From JAVKFY01 sp040223615 (GTDB lineage Bacteria > Pseudomonadota > Alphaproteobacteria > GCA-2731375), in the NCBI GenBank assembly GCA_040223615.1, contig JAVKFY010000072.1, forward strand, positions 26,439 to 90,438: a stretch of 64,000 nt of DNA, read 5' to 3'. A program made the position numbers and the translations under genes. The notes below the pieces were generated by a model. That model was not told the DNA's origin and searched no databases. It was given only the letters and a program-made list of their open reading frames with translations. Below, piece after piece: positions 1 through 7,971 of this stretch (position 1 is its first letter; every line of letters starts with the position of its first letter).

Positions 1-1
1 C

Positions 2-658
2 GACGTGTTCGACCGCGTCGCCGGGCGCTACGACCTGATGAACGACGCCATGTCGATGGGCCTGCACCGGGCCTGGAAATCTGCCTTCGTCGGCTGGCTG
101 GCGCCGCGCGGGGCGATGCGGATCGCTGACCTGGCCGGCGGCACCGGCGACGTTGCCAGGCGGATCCTCGCCCGCGCGCCGCAGGCCCGGATCACCGTCA
201 TCGACATCAACGCGGAAATGCTCGCCGTCGGGGCCAAGCGCGTCGCCGGCGTCGACTGGGTCTGCGGCGACGCGGAAAAGCTGCCGCTGGCCGATTCGTC
301 GCTCGACGCCGTGACCATGGCCTTCGGCATCCGCAACTGCACCGACCCCGCCGCCGTGCTGGCCGAGGCGCGCCGCGCGCTGCGCCCGGGCGGCCGCTTC
401 ATGTGCCTGGAATTCTCGAAGCTGCAGGTTGTCGGGCTGGACGGCCTCTACGACGCCTATTCGTTCCAGGCGATCCCGCGCCTCGGCGGCCTGCTCGCCG
501 GAGACCGTGACGCCTACCAGTATCTGGTGGAAAGCATCCGCCAGTTCCCCGACCAGCAGGCCTTCGCCGCGATGATCGAGGCGGCCGGCCTCAGCCAGGT
601 CAAGGTCCGCAACCTCGCCGGCGGCGTCGCCGCCAGGCATTCCGCCTGGCGGGTCTGA
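2..658 (+). CDS. ubiE: Ubiquinone/menaquinone biosynthesis C-methyltransferase UbiE (5' end outside window)
   Basis: This is a class I SAM-dependent methyltransferase that C-methylates the benzoquinone ring in ubiquinone (or the naphthoquinone ring in menaquinone) synthesis. The reading frame is open to the left edge and begins inside the conserved FDxVAxRYDLMND block, so roughly 30-40 N-terminal residues are missing; the GTG at 5 is internal and not the true start. The SAM-binding motif LAGGTGD is at residues 43-49 of the visible part and the acidic ribose-binding Asp near residue 67. The C-terminus matches the UbiE ending (VRNLxGGxxAxHxxWR). In many alphaproteobacteria ubiE is followed by ubiB, coaBC and dut; here coaBC and dut follow but ubiB does not. 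Confidence 0.93.
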   Translation, partial: DVFDRVAGRYDLMNDAMSMGLHRAWKSAFVGWLAPRGAMRIADLAGGTGDVARRILARAPQARITVIDINAEMLAVGAKRVAGVDWVCGDAEKLPLADSSLDAVTMAFGIRNCTDPAAVLAEARRALRPGGRFMCLEFSKLQVVGLDGLYDAYSFQAIPRLGGLLAGDRDAYQYLVESIRQFPDQQAFAAMIEAAGLSQVKVRNLAGGVAARHSAWRV

Positions 659-701
659 CCCACCGGTGTCCGGTCAACGCGCGGCTGGGGCAACAAAACG
701 C

Positions 702-863
702 GTCATGCCCGCGCAGGCGGGCATCCAGGCAACGTTGAATTTGGCACGCGGAGCCGCGGAGAACGCGGAGTTCTCGATGCGCCCACGCCGCGCCTCCGCG
801 TCTCCGCGTGAACCCTTCACGGCAGTTGAGCTGGATTCCCGCCTGCGCGGGATTGACGAGACC
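702..863. repeat. Paired palindromic intergenic repeats in opposite orientation (REP/BIME-like)
   Basis: The 321-base gap between ubiE and the next gene holds a compound repeat and no convincing gene. It opens with CGTCAT followed by the hairpin GCCCGCGCAGGCGGGC and ATCCAGG (about 702-729). It closes with the same unit inverted, CTGGATT-CCCGCCTGCGCGGG-ATTGACG (about 832-860). Between them are two opposed tracts built from the word CGCGGAG (about 747-770 forward, 795-815 as its complement). The unit resembles dispersed palindromic repeats common in GC-rich proteobacteria, and related hairpins occur elsewhere in this window. Confidence 0.75.
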
Positions 864-915
864 TGAATAGTTTTGCTGTGCAATGCACAGGCATCGCCTC
901 GACCACGTCCGCGCC

Positions 916-945
916 GGCTAACCAATCTTTAGGGACAGGTTAGCC
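916..945. promoter_or_regulatory. Inverted repeat upstream of the FecR-cyclophilin gene
   Basis: A perfect 8-base inverted repeat, GGCTAACC-N14-GGTTAGCC, lies 35 bases before the start of the FecR-cyclophilin gene in a locally AT-richer stretch. It could be a dyad operator for a dimeric regulator or a hairpin in the 5' leader. No clear -10/-35 pair was recognised beside it. Confidence 0.45.
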
Positions 946-979
946 ATATTCACGTCGTTAAGCGATTTGGCTGACGACG

Positions 980-2167
980 ATGCGTATTGAACGACATATC
1001 CGGCCCTGGGCCGCCGCCATGGCGGCGTTGTGCATGGTGCTGCTGTTGGTGCCGCCGGCGGGCGCGCAGGAGATCGGCGCGGCGGAAAAGGTCGTGCGCA
1101 ACGTCTTCGGCACCTCGCTGACCCGGCGCATGCAGAACGGCGAGGCCCTGGTCGCCAACCAGAAGGTCACGACGCAGGCCGAGAGTGCGGCGCGCCTGAC
1201 CCTGAAGGACAAGTCCAACCTGTCGCTGGGGCCGCGGGCCGAGGTCGTGTTCGACGAATTCGTCTACGATCCAGGGAAGAATTTCGCTTCCGGAACGATA
1301 AAGGTCGCCAAGGGCCTGCTGCGCTTCGCCGGCGCCCAGGCCAAGCTCGACCTGAAGGTGCGCACACCGACCGCGACGATCGGGATCCGCGGCACCATCT
1401 TCGACGTCATGGTCGACGGCGAGGGCACCGAGGTCGCGGTGCGGGAGGGCTCGGTCGAGGTCGACACGCCGCGCGGCCGCCGCCGCGTCGAGGCCGGCCA
1501 GTCGCTGAAGGTCCCGCCCGACGGTCAGCCGGTCATCGGCGAGGCCTCCAAGAACATGGGCAAGGCGGTCGCCGCCATGCTGGCGATGCTGCCGGCCAGC
1601 AAGGCCGTCGCCGCATCGTCGCCGGCGGCAGGCCAGAAAGCCGGGACGTCGGCCGGCAAGGGCGGGGCGGTGGCAGTCCCGGCCGCCGTGCGCCGCAGCA
1701 AGGACCTCGACTCGGTCCTGCTGCTCAGCGTCGACGGCGGCACCATCGCGATCCAGCTCCGCGAGGACCTGGCACCGAAACACGCCGCCTGGCTCAAGCA
1801 ACTGGTGCGCGAGGCCTATTTCGACGGCATCGGCTTCCATTCCGTCTCGCCCGGCTTCGCCGCCGAGGCCGGCGACCCCAGCGGCACCGGCCGTGGCGGC
1901 GCCATCCAGGCGATGGACCCGGAACTGGCCAAGGCCGGCTTCAAACGCGGCAGCGTCGGCATGAAGGCCAGCCCCAGCGACCCGAACACCGCGACCTCGC
2001 AGTTCTTCATCCTGATGAAGCCGGCGCCGCACCTGGACGGCAAGTACACCTACATCGGCGATGTCATCCACGGCATCGACCGCGTCGACCGCCTCAGCCC
2101 CGGTCAACCCCCCAAGGTCCCCAGCCGCATCCGCTCGCTGCGCGTTGCCAGCGACGTGGCGGGTTAG
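980..2167 (+). CDS. Secreted FecR-domain / cyclophilin-type peptidyl-prolyl isomerase fusion
   Basis: The 395-aa product has a signal peptide (hydrophobic residues about 12-28, cleavage near AGAQ). A FecR domain follows at about 45-185, with the typical LxxxGKxVLxxGxxV-like start and the TPTATIGIRGTIFDV core at about 130-144. A low-complexity Ala/Gly/Lys linker lies at about 195-232. A cyclophilin domain fills about 235-385: LAPKHAAWLKQLVREAYFDGIGFHSV, then GGAIQAMDPEL, then the FFILM segment. The catalytic Arg of classical cyclophilins (FHR) is replaced by Ser in FHSV, so isomerase activity may be weak. The location should be periplasmic. FecR domains of this type usually stand alone or join other modules; a C-terminal cyclophilin is unusual. 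The ATG start is supported by the good signal peptide directly after it. Confidence 0.85.
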   Translation: MRIERHIRPWAAAMAALCMVLLLVPPAGAQEIGAAEKVVRNVFGTSLTRRMQNGEALVANQKVTTQAESAARLTLKDKSNLSLGPRAEVVFDEFVYDPGKNFASGTIKVAKGLLRFAGAQAKLDLKVRTPTATIGIRGTIFDVMVDGEGTEVAVREGSVEVDTPRGRRRVEAGQSLKVPPDGQPVIGEASKNMGKAVAAMLAMLPASKAVAASSPAAGQKAGTSAGKGGAVAVPAAVRRSKDLDSVLLLSVDGGTIAIQLREDLAPKHAAWLKQLVREAYFDGIGFHSVSPGFAAEAGDPSGTGRGGAIQAMDPELAKAGFKRGSVGMKASPSDPNTATSQFFILMKPAPHLDGKYTYIGDVIHGIDRVDRLSPGQPPKVPSRIRSLRVASDVAG

Positions 2168-2300
2168 AGCGGTTCATGTTTCGTCGGCACCGGCTCGGCG
2201 CTCTTTCCGCGTAAGCGGAAGCTGTTCTAGACACCTTGCCCCGGCGCCCCGGCGCGCCTACTTTCACAGCCAGAGCCCGTGAATTGGAGCATTTTCCGCC

Positions 2301-3530
2301 ATGCTTGAGGGCAAGCGCGTCCTGTTGATCGTCGCCGGCGGCATCGCCGCCTACAAGTCGCTGGAGCTGGTGCGTCGGCTGCGTGAGCGCGGCGTGCATG
2401 TGCGCGCCGTGCTGACCAGGGGCGGATCGCAGTTCGTGACCCCGTTGTCGCTGTCGGCGCTGACCGAGGACAAGGTCTACACCGACCTGTTCTCGCTCAC
2501 CGACGAGAGCGAGATGGGCCACATCCGCCTGTCGCGCGAGGCCGATCTGGTGGTGGTCGCGCCGGCCACCGCCGATCTCATGGCCAAAATGGCCCATGGC
2601 CACGCCGACGACCTGGCCTCCACGGTGCTCCTGGCGACCGACAAGCCGGTGCTGATCGCGCCGGCGATGAACGTGGAAATGTGGGACCATCCGGCGGTTG
2701 AGCGCAACGCGGCGCAGCTTCGGGCCGACGGTATCCACATGATCGGTCCGAACCCGGGCATGCTGGCCTGCGGCGAGGTCGGTGCCGGGCGCATGTCGGA
2801 GCCGATGGAGATCCTGGCCGCGATCTCGCAGCTTCTGGTCGCGGCGCCGGCAGGCGATCGGGCGGGCGACCTCAAGGGGCGGCGCGCGCTGATCACCTCC
2901 GGGCCGACCTACGAGGCCATCGATCCGGTCCGCTATCTCGCCAACCGCTCGTCGGGCAAGCAGGGCCACGCCATCGCCGCCGCGCTGGCCCGGCGCGGTG
3001 CCGACACGGTGCTGGTCAGTGGCCCGACCAACCTGCCGCCGCCGGCCGGCGTCAACGTCGTGCACGTGGAATCGGCGCGCGAGATGCTGGACGCGTGCGA
3101 AACCGCGCTGCCCGCCGACATCGCCATCTTCGCCGCGGCGGTCGCCGACTGGCATGTCGCCGAGGCCGCCGGCCAGAAGCTGAAGAAAACCGGCAAGAAC
3201 CAGCCGCCGGCGCTGAAGCTGGTCGAGAATCCCGACATCCTGGCCACCATCGCGCACATGAAGACCGGCCGGCCGAAGCTGGTGGTCGGCTTCGCGGCCG
3301 AGACCAACGACGTCGTCGCCTACGCCCAGGACAAGCGCGCCCGCAAGGCCTGCGACTGGATCGTCGCCAACGACGTTTCCGGCGACGTGATGGGCGGCGA
3401 CGAGAACGCCGTGCACCTGATTACTGCTGAGGGCGTCGACGACTGGCCGCGCATGTCGAAGCAGGCCGTCGCCGACCAGCTCGCCGGCCGCATCGCCGCG
3501 CACTTCGCCCAGAGTGCCTTGTCTTCATGA
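2301..3530 (+). CDS. coaBC: Bifunctional phosphopantothenoylcysteine decarboxylase / phosphopantothenate-cysteine ligase
   Basis: This enzyme makes 4'-phosphopantetheine for coenzyme A from 4'-phosphopantothenate and cysteine. The N-terminal flavoprotein CoaC half (about 1-185) has GGIAAYKSLELVR at the start, the catalytic His at residue 74, the PAMN motif at 121-124 and the active-site Cys157 in MLACGEVGAGRM. The CoaB half begins near 195 (GRRALITSGPTYEAIDPVRYLANRSSGKQG). The KLKK motif of the ligase is near 295. The total of 409 aa is the normal family length. The gene overlaps dut by four bases (ATGA), which indicates translational coupling, so the CoA and dUTPase genes form one operon as in most proteobacteria. 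Confidence 0.97.
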   Translation: MLEGKRVLLIVAGGIAAYKSLELVRRLRERGVHVRAVLTRGGSQFVTPLSLSALTEDKVYTDLFSLTDESEMGHIRLSREADLVVVAPATADLMAKMAHGHADDLASTVLLATDKPVLIAPAMNVEMWDHPAVERNAAQLRADGIHMIGPNPGMLACGEVGAGRMSEPMEILAAISQLLVAAPAGDRAGDLKGRRALITSGPTYEAIDPVRYLANRSSGKQGHAIAAALARRGADTVLVSGPTNLPPPAGVNVVHVESAREMLDACETALPADIAIFAAAVADWHVAEAAGQKLKKTGKNQPPALKLVENPDILATIAHMKTGRPKLVVGFAAETNDVVAYAQDKRARKACDWIVANDVSGDVMGGDENAVHLITAEGVDDWPRMSKQAVADQLAGRIAAHFAQSALSS

Positions 3531-3973
3531 TCGCCGTCCGCGTGCAGCAGCTACCGCATGCGGTGGGCCTGCCGTTGCCCGAGCAAGCTTCGTCCGCCGC
3601 CGCCGGTCTTGACCTGCGCGCCGCCGTGACCGAGCCGCTGGTGATCCCGGCAGGCCAATGGGTTCCGATCCCGACCGGCCTATGCCTGGAATTGCCCGAA
3701 GGCACCGAGGGCCAGGTGCGGCCGCGCTCCGGCCTGGCCGCGCGCCACGGCGTCACCGTGCTGAACAGCCCGGGCACCGTCGATGCCGACTATCGCGGCG
3801 AGGTCATGGTGCTGCTGATCAACCATGGGCCCGAGCCCTTCGTGGTCAATCGCGGCGACCGTATCGCGCAACTGGTGATCGCGCCGGTGCCGCAAGTCCG
3901 GCTCGCACCCGTCGCCGACCTTGCCGACAGCGACCGCGGCGCCGGCGGCTTCGGCTCCACCGGAGTCGCCTGA
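3527..3973 (+). CDS. dut: Deoxyuridine 5'-triphosphate nucleotidohydrolase (dUTPase)
   Basis: dUTPase hydrolyses dUTP to dUMP and pyrophosphate, keeping uracil out of DNA and feeding thymidylate synthesis. All five trimeric dUTPase motifs are present in 148 aa: AGLDLRA (about 26-32), RPRSGLA (65-71), GTVDADYRGE (83-92), GDRIAQLVI (110-118) and RGAGGFGSTG (137-146), the last closing over the active site of a neighbouring subunit. The start overlaps the coaBC stop by four bases. The next gene begins one base after the stop, so the operon probably continues. Confidence 0.97.
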   Translation: MIAVRVQQLPHAVGLPLPEQASSAAAGLDLRAAVTEPLVIPAGQWVPIPTGLCLELPEGTEGQVRPRSGLAARHGVTVLNSPGTVDADYRGEVMVLLINHGPEPFVVNRGDRIAQLVIAPVPQVRLAPVADLADSDRGAGGFGSTGVA

Positions 3974-3974
3974 G

Positions 3975-4424
3975 ATGCTGGCGCTGCCCTCCAAGACCCT
4001 GTACGCGCTGGAGGCGGTGGTCGACATCGCCTACAACGCCCGCCCGCACCCCGTTCGCAGCCAGGACATCACGACCCGCCAGGGCATTCCGGCACGCTAC
4101 CTCGAACCGGTCCTGCAACAGCTCGTGCGCGCCGGCATCCTGCGCGGCGTGCGCGGCCCACGCGGCGGCTACCGGCTGGCCCGCGAGCGCCGGCGCATCT
4201 CGGTCGCCGACGTGGTTGAGGTGGTGGCGGGCGGCGAGGCGGGCGACGACCTGCCGCCGTCCAATTCGCCCTTCGGCCAGCACGTCGTGCGGCCGCTGTG
4301 GCGCGAGCTGGAGGCGGACCTGGTCGGCCGGCTCCAGGGCCTGACCATCGAGGACCTGTGCCAGCGCGCAGAAGGCGCCGGCGTGCCCGGGCCGAACGAG
4401 GAGCGGGCCGATTTCTCCATCTGA
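3975..4424 (+). CDS. Rrf2-family transcriptional regulator lacking the Fe-S cysteines
   Basis: The 149-aa protein is a winged-helix regulator of the Rrf2 family: LPSKTLYALEAVVDIAYN, then ARYLEPVLQQLVRAGILRGVRGPRGGYRLAR, covering the recognition helix and wing. IscR and NsrR hold a cluster with three cysteines around residues 90-105. This protein has none there and only one Cys, near residue 130, so it is more like the cluster-free CymR/Rrf2 type. CymR controls cysteine metabolism and interacts with CysK, and cysK is the next gene here. A role in sulfur or cysteine control is therefore an inference from context. The ATG at 3975 was chosen because the family N-terminus begins there; a longer frame from 3921 would overlap dut. 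Confidence 0.85.
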   Translation: MLALPSKTLYALEAVVDIAYNARPHPVRSQDITTRQGIPARYLEPVLQQLVRAGILRGVRGPRGGYRLARERRRISVADVVEVVAGGEAGDDLPPSNSPFGQHVVRPLWRELEADLVGRLQGLTIEDLCQRAEGAGVPGPNEERADFSI

Positions 4425-4446
4425 GCCGGCCGCCGCGCGCGGGCGC

Positions 4447-5373
4447 ATCTACGACAGTTTCGTGGACACGATCGGCGCCACGCCGCTGGTCCGCCTGCCG
4501 CGCCTGGCCGCCGACGCCGGCGCGGTCGCCGAGATCTGTGCCAAGTGCGAGTTCTTCAATCCGCTCTCGTCGGTCAAGGACCGCATCGGCGTGGCGATGA
4601 TCGAGGCGCTGGAGGCGGCCGGCAAGCTCGACCCCGACACCGTGCTGGTCGAGCCGACTTCGGGCAATACCGGCATTGCGCTGGCCTTCGTCGCGGCTGC
4701 GAAGGGTTATCGCCTGATCCTGACCATGCCCGACAACATGTCGGCGGAACGGCGCAAGATGCTGCTGCTGCTCGGTGCCGAGCTGGAGCTGACGCCCGCC
4801 GCGCAAGGCATGGCCGGTGCGGTGCGGCGCGCGGAGGAACTGCTCGCCGGCCTGCCCAAGGCGGTGATGCCGCAGCAGTTCGACAATCCGGCCAATCCAG
4901 CGATCCACCGCGCCACCACGGCGGAGGAGATCTGGACCGACACCGGCGGCGAGGTCGACGTGTTCGTCAGCGCGGTCGGCACCGGCGGCACCATCACCGG
5001 CGTCGCCGAGGTGCTGAAGTGCCGCCGCCCGGGCCTGAAGGTCGTGGCGGTGGAGCCGGAGGACGCGGCGATCCTGTCCGGCGGCCGCGCCGGCCCGCAC
5101 GCCATCGACGGCATCGGCGCCGGCTTCGTGCCCTCGGTCCTGAACCGCGCGGTGATCGACGAGGTCATCACCATCGGCAACGAGACCGCCTTCGAGACCG
5201 CGCGCCGCGCCGCCCGCCTGGAGGGCCTGCCGGTCGGCATCTCGTCGGGCGCCGCGCTCGCCGCCGCGCTGGAAGTCGGCGCCCGCCCGGAACACGCCGG
5301 CCAGCGCGTCGTGGTGATCCTGGCGTCCTTCGCCGAGCGCTACCTCTCCACCCAGCTCTTCGATCTGGCGTAG
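4447..5373 (+). CDS. cysK: Cysteine synthase A (O-acetylserine sulfhydrylase)
   Basis: This PLP enzyme makes cysteine from O-acetylserine and sulfide. Counting from the GTG at 4462, the PLP lysine is K39 in NPLSSVKDR, the substrate loop PTSGNTG is at 65-71, and the phosphate-binding loop GTGGTITG is near 175. The C-terminal SSGAA serine motif is also present. The start is uncertain: the conserved N-terminus RIYDSFVDTIG begins at 4444, before the GTG, yet no ATG, GTG or TTG lies in frame between the upstream stop at 4342 and 4462. Either GTG 4462 is used with a shortened N-terminus, or a rare ATC/ATT codon (for example 4447 or 4411) is the start. The gene follows the Rrf2 regulator closely and precedes moeB by ten bases. 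Confidence 0.92.
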   Translation: MYDSFVDTIGATPLVRLPRLAADAGAVAEICAKCEFFNPLSSVKDRIGVAMIEALEAAGKLDPDTVLVEPTSGNTGIALAFVAAAKGYRLILTMPDNMSAERRKMLLLLGAELELTPAAQGMAGAVRRAEELLAGLPKAVMPQQFDNPANPAIHRATTAEEIWTDTGGEVDVFVSAVGTGGTITGVAEVLKCRRPGLKVVAVEPEDAAILSGGRAGPHAIDGIGAGFVPSVLNRAVIDEVITIGNETAFETARRAARLEGLPVGISSGAALAAALEVGARPEHAGQRVVVILASFAERYLSTQLFDLA

Positions 5374-5383
5374 GCTCCGCGAC

Positions 5384-6172
5384 ATGGATTTTGCCGACGA
5401 ACAGATCGAGCGCTACGCGCGGCATATTGTGCTGGCCGAGGTTGGCGGTGTCGGCCAGGCGAAGCTTCTCGAGTCGAAAGTGCTGGCGGTCGGCGCCGGC
5501 GGCCTGGGCTCGCCGCTGATCCTGTATCTGGCGGCGGCGGGCGTCGGCACCATCGGCGTCGTCGACGACGACGAGGTCTCGCTGTCCAACCTGCAACGCC
5601 AGATCGCCCACACCACCGACCGCATCGGCATGGCGAAGACCGAGAGCGTCGCCGCCCAGGTCGCCGCCATCAATCCGGACGTGAAGATCGTGCCGCACCC
5701 GGTGCGCCTGACGCCGGACAACGTGGCCGGGCTGATCGCCGGCTACGACCTGGTGGCCGACGGCACCGACAATTTCGACACCCGGTTTCTGCTGAACGAC
5801 GCCTGCTACTTCGCGAAGAAGTCGCTGGTGTCGGCGGCGGCGCTGCGCTTCGACGGCCAGCTCGCCACCTATCGCGCCTTCGAGGACGGCGACAACCGGC
5901 CCTGTTACCGCTGCGTCTTCGGCGGCCCGCCGCCGCCCGACCTGATCCCGTCCTGTTCCGAAGGCGGCGTGATGGGCGCGCTGGTCGGCACCATGGGCAG
6001 CCTGCAGGCCACCGAGGTGATCAAGGAACTGCTCGGCATCGGCGAGAGCATGGCCGGCCACCTGCTGATCTACGACGCGCTGTCCGCCAGCTTCCGCAAG
6101 GTGCGCGTGAAGCGCGACCACAACTGCCCGCTCTGCGGCGAGGCCCCGACGATCAAGAAGGTGGGCGGTTGA
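5384..6172 (+). CDS. moeB: HesA/MoeB/ThiF-family adenylyltransferase, probably molybdopterin-synthase adenylyltransferase
   Basis: E1-like enzyme that adenylates the C-terminal Gly-Gly of a sulfur-carrier protein such as MoaD or ThiS before thiocarboxylate formation. In 262 aa the nucleotide-binding GAGGLGSP is at 37-44, the DDDEVSLSNLQRQ block at 61-73, and the zinc ligands are Cys174/Cys177 and Cys248/Cys251. A conserved Cys191 in PSCSEGG lies next to the crossover loop. There is no C-terminal rhodanese domain, so it is the short MoeB/ThiF type. Its position behind cysK suggests it joins sulfur metabolism, but its carrier partner is not in the window, so MoeB versus ThiF cannot be settled. 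Confidence 0.88.
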   Translation: MDFADEQIERYARHIVLAEVGGVGQAKLLESKVLAVGAGGLGSPLILYLAAAGVGTIGVVDDDEVSLSNLQRQIAHTTDRIGMAKTESVAAQVAAINPDVKIVPHPVRLTPDNVAGLIAGYDLVADGTDNFDTRFLLNDACYFAKKSLVSAAALRFDGQLATYRAFEDGDNRPCYRCVFGGPPPPDLIPSCSEGGVMGALVGTMGSLQATEVIKELLGIGESMAGHLLIYDALSASFRKVRVKRDHNCPLCGEAPTIKKVGG

Positions 6173-6179
6173 GACAGAG

Positions 6180-6202
6180 ATGCCCGGGCCAAGCCCGGGC
6201 AT
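6180..6202. terminator. Perfect hairpin between convergent genes
   Basis: ATGCCCGGG-N5-CCCGGGCAT is a perfect 9-base stem between the 3' ends of moeB (+) and the ABC transporter (-), where it could terminate in both directions. It lacks a T-tract, and its core and flanks resemble the dispersed palindromic repeat seen elsewhere in the window, so it may simply be another copy. Confidence 0.5.
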
Positions 6203-6253
6203 GGCGTATGCCCATTGTTTTCGTTATTGCCGGGCTGTCGCGGCAGTCTCGCC

Positions 6254-7969
6254 TCAGTCGCGCAAGTCCGCCTTCTCCACCACTTCCGCCTTGCCGTCGG
6301 TCAGCCGGTAGATGCGGTCGGCGTCGCGGACGGCGGCCGTGCGGTGCGAGATGATCAGTACCGTGCCGGACTGCGCGACCTTGCCGATGGTCTCCTGGAT
6401 CAGCGCCTCCGACTCGCGGTCCAGCGCGCTGGTCGCCTCGTCGAAGATCATCAGTTCCGGCTGGCGGATCAGGGCTCGGGCGATGGCGACGCGCTGGCGC
6501 TGGCCGCCGGACATTTTCACACCGCGGTCGCCGATCACCGTGTCGTAGCCGCCCGGCAGGCCTTCCGCGAAGTCGGCGACGTGCGCCGCGCGCACCGCGT
6601 CGAGGAACGCCGCCTCGCTGGCCTCGGGTTGGCCGGCCATCACGTTCTCGCGGATCGTGGCGTGGAACAGCTCCGCCTCCTGCGCCACATAACCGATCCG
6701 CCGCCGCAACGACCGCAGCGAAAAGCCCTCCAAAGGCTGGCCGTCGACCAGGATCGCGCCGCCGGACGGGCGCAGTAGCCCGAGCAACAGGTTCGCCACC
6801 GTCGACTTGCCCGAGCCCGAGGGACCGATCAGCGCCACCGTCTGGCCGCGCCCGATCTCCAGGTCGAGCCGGCGCAGCACCTCGGCGCCGTTGGCATGGC
6901 GCAGCGACACGTCCCGGAACCGGATGCCCTCGCGCAAGCCCTCGAAAGCCTGGCCGGCGTCCAGCGCCTCCGCCAGCGGGTCCTCCTTCAGCCGCCCGTC
7001 GACCAGCCGCAGCGACGGCAGCGTGGCGACGATCTTGGTGCGCAGGCTGGTCAGGTGGGTGACGTAGGTGATCAGCCGCTGCGCCACCAGCGCGATGAAG
7101 CCCAGCATCGGGATCACTTCCGCCGGCGGCAGCTCCAGGTAGACGAAGGTGACCAGCAGCGTGCCGGCCATTACCGTCAGCACCAGCAGCTCGGTGAGCT
7201 GGTAGGGCAGTTCGGCGAAGACGATGAACAGGGTCTCCGCGCGGGTGTAGCGCGCCAGGTCGGCCGCCACCGCCGACAGCCGCCGGCTCGCCAGGTCGAA
7301 GATCTTGATCTGCTTCACCGTGGCGATGGACTCGGCCACGTTGTCGCTGATCGCCTGGGCCAGCGACAGCCGCAGCTCGCCGAAGCGGCCGGCGTAGCGG
7401 TCCGACGACTTGCGCACGATCACGATCACCAGCCCGCCGACCGCCGCGACGATCAGGGTCGCCATCGGATTGGTCGCCAGCAGCAGCAGCGTCAGCGCCA
7501 CCGAGATCATCGTCCGGTTGGCGAAGTCCAGCATCTGCGTGATCGCTCGCGCCGCGAGCTGGGTCTCCTGCACGATGTTCTGCAACACCACGCCCTGCGC
7601 CTGCTCCGCGTTGCGGGCGTAGTCTTCCTCCAGGAACCGGCGCAGTAGCCGCGTGGTCCAGTTCTCGCGGATCTTCAGCGCCAGGTGGTAGCTGAGGCCG
7701 CGCGCCGCGACCTGCAGCGCGGTCTTGATCACGAAGGCGCCGACCAGCAGCCCCAGCATCAGCCCCGGCGACAGTGCCGCCACCGCCGTCGCCAACGCCC
7801 CCGGCGCGTCGCTCTCGCCGGGGTCAAGCAGCACCGTCAGCAGCGGCAGGATCAATGCCAGGCCCAGCGACTCCGCGATCGCGGCCGCCAGCATCACCAG
7901 CAGCGCGATGAGGCAGGCGCGCCGGTGCCCGGCCAGCAGTTCATAGAGCCGCGCGAGGTTGGCCCGCAC
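6254..7969 (-). CDS. ABC exporter, fused transmembrane and ATPase domains (MsbA/flippase-like)
   Basis: The 571-aa half-transporter has an N-terminal membrane domain with about six helices (1-320) and a C-terminal ATPase. Walker A GPSGSGKST lies near 380-388, the signature MSGGQRQR near 485 and Walker B LMIFDEATSALD near 500. Such proteins flip lipids, lipid-linked sugars or polysaccharides. The GTG start at 7969 lies two bases after the stop of the upstream glycosyltransferase-like gene, so the two are translated as a pair. Substrate is inferred from this surface-sugar neighbourhood; the sequence does not show it directly. Confidence 0.9.
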   Translation of the reverse strand: MRANLARLYELLAGHRRACLIALLVMLAAAIAESLGLALILPLLTVLLDPGESDAPGALATAVAALSPGLMLGLLVGAFVIKTALQVAARGLSYHLALKIRENWTTRLLRRFLEEDYARNAEQAQGVVLQNIVQETQLAARAITQMLDFANRTMISVALTLLLLATNPMATLIVAAVGGLVIVIVRKSSDRYAGRFGELRLSLAQAISDNVAESIATVKQIKIFDLASRRLSAVAADLARYTRAETLFIVFAELPYQLTELLVLTVMAGTLLVTFVYLELPPAEVIPMLGFIALVAQRLITYVTHLTSLRTKIVATLPSLRLVDGRLKEDPLAEALDAGQAFEGLREGIRFRDVSLRHANGAEVLRRLDLEIGRGQTVALIGPSGSGKSTVANLLLGLLRPSGGAILVDGQPLEGFSLRSLRRRIGYVAQEAELFHATIRENVMAGQPEASEAAFLDAVRAAHVADFAEGLPGGYDTVIGDRGVKMSGGQRQRVAIARALIRQPELMIFDEATSALDRESEALIQETIGKVAQSGTVLIISHRTAAVRDADRIYRLTDGKAEVVEKADLRD

Positions 7970-7971
7970 CG

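Noticed and set aside
666..925. Short frames across the ubiE downstream gap
   Set aside because: Both strands encode the palindromic repeat and CGCGGAG tracts; no ribosome site or conserved-looking peptide.
950..2107. Long minus-strand frame (385 codons) opposite the FecR-cyclophilin gene
   Set aside because: It is a GC-rich antisense shadow with Arg/Asp-rich low-complexity composition and no ribosome site. The plus-strand gene shows clear domains.
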